From Pogonophryne albipinna (taxonomy: Eukaryota > Chordata > Actinopteri > Perciformes > Artedidraconidae), in assembly GCA_028583405.1 (NCBI GenBank), contig CM053247.1:12392063-12456062 (forward strand): 64,000 nt of DNA. The letters are read 5' to 3'. The notes under the pieces were generated by a model. It saw only the letters and a program-made list of their open reading frames with translations. It had not been told where the DNA came from and did no database searches. Position 1 is the first letter of the stretch, and every line of letters begins with the position of its first letter. Shown here in pieces: positions 57,101-64,000 of the stretch. The position numbers were made by a program, and so were the translations under genes.

Positions 57101-58161
57101 CTAAGTTCCTATACAGGCTCTAGAGCAGTTCATTGCACCAAAAAAATATATAATGTGCAAAGCCACCAAAGGGCCAACGCTCACACTAACAAGCAAGGGG
57201 TGGTGAAGAGGAGATGCTGGAAGTAGTGGTGGGCATGGGCATATTCTTGTGACTACAGACCCTCTTTTAACGCCTTTCAAAATCAATAAAGCGCAGTATT
57301 GGGTGTTTTCTGAACATTCCTTTTAAGAGACAGCCGGTGAGACAGATGTAGTCTAATATTGTCTTTACGTTTTCCGGCATTTCCGTCTACTCCGGAGTGC
57401 TGCTCAGGAAGAAAAGCAACTGTAACTGAAAAGACGCCTCTGCACGTCCTCAAGAGCTTTCCATTGCCCACACTTTATCTACGCCACTTATCTCTCTCTA
57501 CATCTCCCTTTCGTGTTGCCTCCCTCCCTCGCAGAGATAAAGAGCTTCCTCCCTCACGTGTTCCTGGCTCATGTCAGATGGTGGTGCTGCGGCTGGTAGC
57601 TCTGGCCTTGTGCCGCTCTGCTGCCGGCTCCTGATGCTGCCCTGCCTAGACAAGTGGTGGCCTGGGGGGTCGAAGACCTCTGGTATCTCCTTTTGTTGAC
57701 TGTGCAGACCGCCTGTGCGGAGTGTTATCAGCTGGCTGCCGAAAACACCCACCTACCTGTCAGCCCTGGAAACAGCTTTCCTGGTGTTAATTGAAGTGGG
57801 ATATGGCACAAGCACCACAGTAAATAATGTCCTCTCTGAAAGGGGTCCTTTTCCCTGCACTGTGTGTTTGTGGATCCATGATGAGAATCTATATATTGGA
57901 TTAAAGGATTATTTTGCATTTTAATTGACTGGAGGTCATCTGCTGCTTAGATGATTTAATGAGTATTAGGATATGATCAAAACACAAGGATAAATGTTGG
58001 ATTCAAGTCTTTAATTTATGTGGCAACACACTTTAATGAAGATTGTAATGCAGTGATGATTTTGCCATAATTGAGATACTAAAATGTATTAGAGCTTTGA
58101 TTATGTTCAAAACCTAATGAGGCTCAGGTTTTATTTCCCTCCATTTTGGTTACCACTATAA
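54138..58161. other. non-repetitive sequence, no gene seen
   Basis: AT-rich with scattered short frames. 57300-57900 is GC-richer, with frames on both strands, but I find no domain or splice framework. No transposon ends were found. Confidence 0.5.
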
Positions 58162-58746
58162 TGGCAAATTTCCACTGCAGCGGGGTAGCCCCGTTTAAGC
58201 GTCCCTAAGCGTCCTCGCTCAGGCCTCGGGCTGCCTCGCTGGCCGTCCGAGGCCGTGGCGCATTTCCATTACAGTTTAGGACCTGGGGTAGCAACGCAGT
58301 GGAGGCGGGGCGATCGGCTTCACATTTCGAGTTGTTCCGTCGAGCTCCCGCTGGATTTTATCATCCCCAATGAGATGTAGGAACGTCGTCACCTCCTCGG
58401 TCGACCACGGTGTGCTTTTCTTTGACGTTGCCATTTTTGTAGCTCCTCCGTTTACAAAAATGCTGCAAGCTTGCTTCTAGATATATATGCGACGCTAGGG
58501 ATGATCTCGCGCGCGAGCTTGTGAATATTCTCTCTGACCAATCAGCAGTCGAGAGTGTTGACGTCACTAGTTCAGCCCTGGCCCTGGCCTGATAGAACCA
58601 CGATTTTATGGGGCCGGAAAAAGAGGGAAAAAGTACCCGCTAGCCGGAGCTACGCTATATGGAAAGGCCACCAAAAACTGGCCTGGCCGCTTGAGGACGA
58701 TTAAGGACGCTTAAACGGGGCTACCCGCTGCAGTGGAAATGCGCCA
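58162..58746. mobile_element. PIF/Harbinger-like MITE, 585 bp
   Basis: TGGCAAATTTCCACTGCAGC is mirrored by the right end (GCTGCAGTGGAAATGCGCCA), with further inverted similarity through TAGCCCCGTTTAAGCGTCC. TAA occurs on both sides (58159-58161 and 58747-58749), a TWA-type target. Confidence 0.82.
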
Positions 58747-59129
58747 TAAGTCCAAAAGTAAAAAATGATTTGAAAAAAATAAATATCTAATAATTTGCTA
58801 AATTAAAAACATGTTTTTAGCTCACAACATATTCTGCCTTAATCCATATCTGTTGGCGTTTGGCCTTTTCTCCCCAAATTCTAATCAGCTCAAGTGGAGG
58901 TTTGTGCCAAAATTGATTAAATTACTTTAATCAGTTAATGTGACTTTAGCTTCGAAAGAATGGGAAAGACACAAGTTCAGTGATCTTCAACTTTTACACC
59001 AAAATGTATTCAGTTCATCCTTGAATCTAAGTGATGGTTTGTGTCAAATGTTAAGTGAGGTTTCTCAAGGATAACGTGAAGACAAGATATATCTATTTAC
59101 AGTGGAAATCAGGACTTCATTTGACTTAA

Positions 59130-59358
59130 AGGTCCCCTATTATACTGTTTTTCATCAATATATTATAGGTCTCAGATATATACAAACATGTCTCTGAAGT
59201 GTTTGGCTAAAATACCAAACAGATCGTTCATTGTAGCATCCCATAAACCCCTCTGTTTCAGCCCTGTTTCAAAAGTGCTGATTCTCTGTCTGTTACTTTA
59301 GATGAAAATAAGGAGCCACTCCCCACGCCCCTCTGAGAGATATTTGGTTAAAAAGAAC
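59130..59358. mobile_element. piggyBac-like MITE, left part
   Basis: TTAA (59126-59129) is followed by AGGTCCCCTATTATACTG, resembling the AGGTCCC end of the MITE at 19511. The right end is not in the window; the hAT starting at 59359 interrupts it. Confidence 0.55.
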
Positions 59359-59470
59359 TAGAGATGTCCCGATCCAATCACGTGATCGGGGATCGGAGCC
59401 GATCACGTGATTTTTAAAAGATCGCAATCGGGAGAAAAAGATCAGGGATCAGGAATATTTTTTTTATAAT

Positions 59471-60755
59471 TAGGGTCTGAGACCAGAGGTCGGCGAAGAC
59501 CCTATTGAAATCGGTCGCGCAGCGACCGATAAACCTGCAAAAAACACCCAAAAACAGGGAAAACGACCGGCAAAAGCACAGAAAAGGTTCGGAAATCATG
59601 ACGGCTGATAGGCCTCGCGAGCCCAGTCACGTGGGCACCATGCAAAACCCACAAAAAACAGTGAAAACGAGGGGCAAAAGCCCATTAAAAGTGGCCTAAA
59701 TCATGGCAGTAGGTAGCCCATGCGACTACAGTGCATGAGCGTCAAAAGTTGACAAAATTGCAATGTGTAATTGGTTCCGGAACTTTGCGTCAAAAATTGC
59801 GTAGGCCACACCCACTTCCGTTTTTAACGTTAACTCCCCCTACTTTAACTTTCACGTAAACGAACGAAACTCGCTACGCATATCTAGGGTACGGAGACGA
59901 ACAAAAAAGCCTCTTGGAGGGGTATAAAATAACGTACAGGAAGTTGGCCATTTTTAATTTGGTGTCGGAAAAACGCGATTTCAAAAAACCTGGTGTTGTT
60001 GTAATTCAATGGAAAATTGTCCAAACGGCACCAGACTTCATATGATGGCTAATGGTCCGGCCCTCAACAGCTCTCCACCAATTATGGGATGTCATCATAT
60101 GCCGTTTCCATGGCAACGCGTCCCTCGCCAATAAACCTGGTGTTGTCCTAATTCGATGGAAAATCGTCCAAACGGCACAAGACTTCATATGATGGCTAAT
60201 GGCCCGGCCTTCAACACCTCAATATGACAATAGTGAGTTTTCCTCAAAGGCTGTTGCTATGGCAACGCATCCCTCGCCGTTAAGCACGATATTGCTATAA
60301 CTCTTGTGTAAATGGTAAAAAAGTGTTCAAAATTCACATGTCTGCTAACCGTCAAGCCCTCGAGACATATATGTGTCAGTTTTGAGATTTCTTCAAATTT
60401 CGTTGCTATGGTAACAAAATGGTCGCCGTGAAACACGCTTTTCTCATAACTCAGTTAACATGCTCCAAGCAGCACAAAACGTCATAGGTTTGATAAAGAT
60501 GCGGCCCTCAACACATCTAAGCATATTATGGGTGTCATCAAATTCCGTTGCCATGGCGACAGATCACTCGCCATCAAACACAATGTTTATGATACAACTG
60601 TAACTCCCATGTACGTTGTCTGATCGACCTGAAACTTCCCACGTTTGCCAACGGCCGAGTCCTCGAGACACCTAGACACACACGTCGACGTGCGGACAAC
60701 AGCCTGCGGAGCGTCGAAGACCCGCTCAACGCTGCTTGCAGCTTTAATTTATTTT
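59471..60755. repeat. dispersed repeat of unknown class
   Basis: Begins GGGTCTGAGACCAGAGGTCG and ends CGCTGCTTGCAGCTTTAATT. It contains serial, diverged ~110-160-bp units, each with a CCATGGCAACG/GTTGCTATGG phrase (60105-60120, 60252-60268, 60403-60417, 60548-60556), a CATATGATG-like phrase and a CTCAACA phrase. AATT lies at both edges. Non-coding. Confidence 0.6.
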
Positions 60756-61239
60756 AAAATTATTTTTATTTAATGTTACAAAACAAAAATGACCATGTTC
60801 ACGTCTTAAAGTCATCCTGAGGCCTTAGTTTTGGTTTAAAATTACACAACATCATGTATGTGTTGCTTCTTTTGGGCTTCTTTTCAGACCTGGTTGCTTA
60901 TTTCTCTCAAATCTGGCAACAGAGTGGGCGCAGTGTCTAATAGTAGCAGTAAGCTAACGAGAGGCTACGTTCAGCTGGTGACTCGGGAGTCGGGACCAGT
61001 GGCGTAGCCAGGAATTATTGTGTGGGTGGGCCTGGAGAAATGTAGGTGGGCCAGGGGGAGACATATTAAGCGTGGGGTCTGAGCTGAAACTTCATTAATG
61101 ATTTTAATGATTTAATGCACGAATAGAACATAAGCATAAATTAGCAGTGAAAACAAAAAACATAGGCACGGCGGCCTCAGAATGTGTGTAAAACTGACAT
61201 CCACATAGGGTACACAACGGTACTACTACTTTTATCGAT

Positions 61240-62235
61240 AGCGCTTATGCTCCAGGTTCAGTACCAACCACATCATAAAGTATGCGGACGATACAACAGT
61301 GGTGGGACTCATCAGGGACAACAACGAACAGGCCTACAGGGAGGAGGTGAACCATCTGACAGACTGGTGTAACACCAACAACCTGATCCTGAATGTCGAT
61401 AAAACAAAAGAGATCATTGTCGACTTCAGGAACAAAAAGCACTGTCACCCACCACTCCACATCAACGGCACAGCAGTGAAGACTACAGACAGCACCAAGT
61501 TCCTGGGGGTGCATATCACAAGCAGTCTGACCTGGTCCACTCACACGACATCACTATTTAAGAAGGCACAGCAGCGCCTACACTTCCTGCGCAGGTTTAG
61601 AAGAGCACAGCTCCCCCGTCCCATCCTCACCACGTTCTACAGAGGAACCATAGAGAGCGTGCTGACCAGCGGCATCTCCATCTGGTCGAGAGACTGCAAC
61701 GCCAAAGACTGGAAGTCTCTGCAGAGAGTGGTTAGGACAGCAGAGAAGATCATCGGAGTTTCTCTCCCTCCCATCAGAGACACCGCTCAGAAACGCTCCC
61801 TGACAAAAGCCCAGAACATTTTTAAAGACCCCACTCATCCTCACCATGCTCTGTTCTCCCTGCTGCACTCCGGCAAGAGGTTCCGCAGCATTAAGAGCAA
61901 AACAGCCAGATTCTGCAATAGCTTTTTCCCCCAAGCCATCAGACTGCTGAACAGCAAGTAGACCAGTAACATAAAGATTACATTACGCTGTGTAAAGAGC
62001 ACATATTTGTTATAGTATGTCTATTTTATTTATATGTATAGTAAGTCTTTATATTTTAAACGCACACTTTATCTTTAATTTTATCAGCACCACGTCACTA
62101 TTATTTATTTATATGTACAATTTTAGCAAGTTTTTATATTGTCCTGTTCCTGTAAGCCAGTACAACGAAATTTCGTTTTAATAGTACACTCTGTGTCTTG
62201 TGGAAATGACAATAAAGTATGTCTATGTCTATGTC
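61240..62235 (+). mobile_element. 5'-truncated Rex1-like LINE with TSD
   Basis: TTATCGAT lies on both sides (61232-61239 and 62236-62243). The 3' UTR ends in ACAATAAAGTATGTCTATG and ATGTCT repeats, a LINE-like microsatellite tail. Coding part at 61246-61961. Confidence 0.85.
61246..61961 (+). pseudogene. RT C-terminal half of Rex1-like LINE
   Basis: It enters the RT just before the active site: IIKYADDTTVVGL (catalytic Asp pair), then LILNVDKTKEIIVDFR, FLGVHITSSLTWSTHT, a LHFLRRFRRAQ block, IESVLTSGISIW, LQRVVRTAEKIIG and the end FFPQAIRLLNSK before TAG at 61959. The frame is open for the whole preserved length (about 235 codons), so the copy is young or well preserved. It lacks endonuclease and the front half of the RT through 5' truncation on insertion. 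It is collinear with the minus-strand fragment at 3687-4500 and shows what that copy has lost. Confidence 0.82.
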
Positions 62236-62470
62236 TTATCGATCCGGTCCTTTAACATTACTTTTATCGGTTCTTTTGGAGAGAAAAAATAAGGTAAACT
62301 AACTAAACAAATTGTGAACAAAACTAACATTGCTTTTTATTTCAATTAAATACATAATATTTCACATCAAAAGAAACAACAATGTTTTAACAAATCGTAT
62401 TAAATAATGTGATGACAGTATTGTAAACAGAATAGCTGAAACTTTAACAAAATAAATAACTCAGTTACCT

Positions 62471-62794
62471 CTAATCATTAACCCCTGTTTGTATAATGTA
62501 GTTAACTCCGTGTGTTGCTGCTAGCATACATAACATACCTGACGTGGAAACGTTACTCGTGGATGGGGCTCCAGAGCTACTAGAAAGACAGTCGAACCCG
62601 GTGCATTTCTCCGTCTGAATGTGGTGCACTTTTGCTAAATGTTTAGACAAATTGCTCGTGTTACCGCCCTTACATGCTAAACTCTTATTGCACTTTTGGT
62701 AACGAGTATTGTCCACATCGACACGGCTATAGTTTAACCACACCTCGGAGCGCATTCTCTCCGCCATCTCCTCCGTGTGTGTGTGTTGCTGCAT
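62471..62794 (-). pseudogene. BED-finger N-terminus of a hAT transposase
   Basis: From the ATG at 62794 the frame reads SEVWLNYSRVDVDNTRYQKC, then NKSLACKGGNTSNLSKHLAK and VHHIQTEKC. The CKGG-NTSNLSKHL-x3-H part is the BED zinc finger of ZBED-type hAT transposases. The usual first Cys of the C-x2-C pair seems replaced (YQKC). After a Ser-rich stretch the frame ends at 62471 in unrelated residues. No catalytic domain follows. It lies in the right arm of the 60997-63191 hAT. Confidence 0.65.
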
Positions 62795-63206
62795 GTAGCA
62801 GCTGCGTGTGTGTAAACTGCCCCGCCCCCTCGCTCATTCACTCACGGCAAAAGTTACTTTACTTACTATAAAAACTCACGGTAAAAAAATGCACTCCCTA
62901 TTCCATTGTCATGAAGGTGGAATCTAACTATATTCAGAATAAGTTTTATTGGATCCAGGCTAGAAACATGTTTATTTCTGCTGTAAAGTTGGGCATTTTA
63001 ACATGGGGATCTATGGGAATTGCTCCTTTTTGCATCCATCCCCTGTCGGCCACTAGATGAACTGCAGTTTGTGGCACTTCCTTCTGGGCTTCCCGGCTCT
63101 GCGCTATGAAGCACTGATTGGCTGTGGGTGGGCCAGACGTGCATGTGGGTGGGCCCAGGCCCACCCGGGCCCACCCACAGCTACGCCACTGGTCGGGACA
63201 GAGAAA

Positions 63207-63387
63207 ATGTCAGCAGTTTGGAAGTATTATAAAATTGAAAGCGAAGGCAGTGTAACGTGATCGGATCGTGATGTAATGTTTGCAAGAAGGAGGTTCCGCG
63301 TGGTGGAAAGAACAGAGCTACGTTCAACACGACCAATCTAATACGCCACCTGAGAAACAAACACCAACAACAACACGACGAGTACAT
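63207..63387 (+). pseudogene. BED-finger start of the TAGAGATGTCCC hAT transposase, frameshifted
   Basis: MSAVWKYYKIESEGSV starts at 63207. After a stop the BED homology continues in another frame: VCKKEVPRGGKNRATFNTTN then LIRHLRNKHQQQHDEYIRAV, containing the second Cys and the H-x4-H end of the finger. The next hAT inserts right after this (63388), so the rest of the transposase is beyond the window or lost. Confidence 0.7.
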
Positions 63388-64000
63388 TAGGGCTGTACCC
63401 GAATATCCGAATATGCGTGCGTTGGAGTACTATTCGGGTTTCAATTTCGTTATTCGGAAATTCGTTTTTTCATTTTTTTCCCCGTTTTTTTTTCAAATTG
63501 AATTTATTGAAATCTCCAATATCAACGTAAGAGCTTGTGCCTCTTCGGGGGGTGCTAACACTTAACCATAAACGTTATCGTTTACTTTCTCCGTCTTTAT
63601 ATGTAGATATTATTTTTCTCCGTTAATCTCCGTCACGTTGTTTACATAGCAACAACAACTTCCTGTCAACAGCGCTACCTCTCCTTCAAAATAAAAGCAT
63701 GTCCATAAATAGGAAGCCAAGCCAAATTACACTTAAAACATATACAACTGCAACGAAAATAACAAATGCAATATCCTTTTCAATTTCAAAGAACACAAAT
63801 TGGGTTACATTAACAAATAACTATAAAACAACAATAATGTAGAATAACAAAATTAATGCCGTGAATACACCGAAACACACGTGTTCAAGTGGTTCGCTGC
63901 TGATTACTATTGAATTGTGTTACTCCAGTAAGATGGAAATATAATACTTTGTTTATTCATGTTATGTTAAGCTGCTGTTGTTCATTGCATTATTACTAGA
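63388..64000 (+). mobile_element. start of another hAT element, running off the window
   Basis: TAGGGCTGTACCCGAATATC with subterminal ATTCGGGTTT/ATTCGG repeats is a typical hAT start. The target copy on the left would be AGTACATT (63380-63387). The second end and any transposase are outside the window. Confidence 0.6.

Larger units (their letters stand above)
60997..63191. mobile_element. hAT element with nested LINE
   Basis: CAGTGGCGTAGCCAG / CTACGCCACTG ends with GGGTGGGCC subterminal repeats are flanked by GTCGGGAC on both sides (60989-60996 and 63192-63199). It carries a BED-finger remnant on the minus strand (62471-62794) and a Rex1-like LINE (61240-62235). Confidence 0.92.
59359..63387 (+). 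mobile_element. BED-finger hAT, left part, itself interrupted
   Basis: Starts TAGAGATGTCCCGATC, a hAT-type terminus with GATCGGGGATCGG subterminal repeats. After a dispersed repeat (59471-60755) and a nested hAT (60997-63191, plus TSD) it continues into a BED-finger coding segment (63207-63385). The right terminus lies beyond the next hAT start at 63388 and probably outside the window. Confidence 0.65.

Noticed and set aside
57600..57794. Host exon with a hydrophobic WYLLLLTVQTACA stretch like a signal peptide
   Set aside because: No in-frame start, upstream TAG, no clear splice sites and no domain; other frames are open over the same bases.
1..64000. CRISPR arrays, prokaryotic operons, rRNA or tRNA genes
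   Set aside because: No regular short direct repeats with unique spacers, no ribosome-binding-site-led gene arrays, and no cloverleaf with both A and B boxes was found by eye. The sequence is vertebrate in character.

Overview
The window looks like a teleost fish chromosome segment, probably euteleost. It holds no complete host protein-coding gene that I can recognise. The evidence for fish is the repeat content: Rex1/Babar-like and L2-like LINEs, a DIRS tyrosine-recombinase retrotransposon, many short hAT elements with 8-bp target-site duplications (TSDs), PIF/Harbinger- and piggyBac-like MITEs, and fish-type LINE tails. Family names come from protein motifs and terminal sequences read by eye, not from a database search.

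Layout. 1-3.4 kb is mostly non-repetitive, with an old hAT end near 0.8-1.0 kb. 3.4-14.7 kb is one minus-strand Rex1-like LINE, split by a terminal-inverted-repeat (TIR) element (5.0-6.9 kb, itself carrying an L2 fragment) and by a nearly full-length DIRS element (7.23-14.09 kb, itself carrying an LTR-like insertion). 14.7-16.5 kb is featureless. 16.5-22.4 kb is a nest of DNA transposons: hAT in hAT in hAT in hAT, with a piggyBac-like MITE innermost. 22.5-33.0 kb is a plus-strand L2-like LINE with a coiled-coil/esterase ORF1 and an endonuclease/reverse transcriptase ORF2. Its ORF1 is cut by a hAT element and by a 4.1-kb element with 0.5-kb TIRs. 33.0-42.7 kb has two related LTR-like repeats, a satellite-like purine tract, one exon-like ORF of unknown identity and a second copy of an internally deleted BED-finger hAT. 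42.7-46.9 kb is mostly unique. 46.9-54.1 kb is a third LINE, split by hAT copies and by another long-TIR element that contains a ZNF862-like hAT, which in turn contains a Harbinger-type element with a MADF/Myb-like first exon. 54.1-58.1 kb is featureless. 58.1-64.0 kb is a further nest of Harbinger-like, piggyBac-like, hAT and LINE sequence running off the window end.

The elements do not form a pathway; what links them is order of insertion. Exact 8-bp TSDs, TTAA or TWA duplications, and intact pre-insertion sites in sister copies let much of the order be reconstructed. Most coding sequences are broken. The main exception is the DIRS reading frame that carries all four RNase H acidic residues and an R-H-R-Y tyrosine recombinase. 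The most unusual items are the DIRS internal complementary region, two hAT copies that independently lost the transposase core but kept the BED finger and C-terminal tail, the two long-TIR elements, and recurrent short perfect palindromes inside MITEs.
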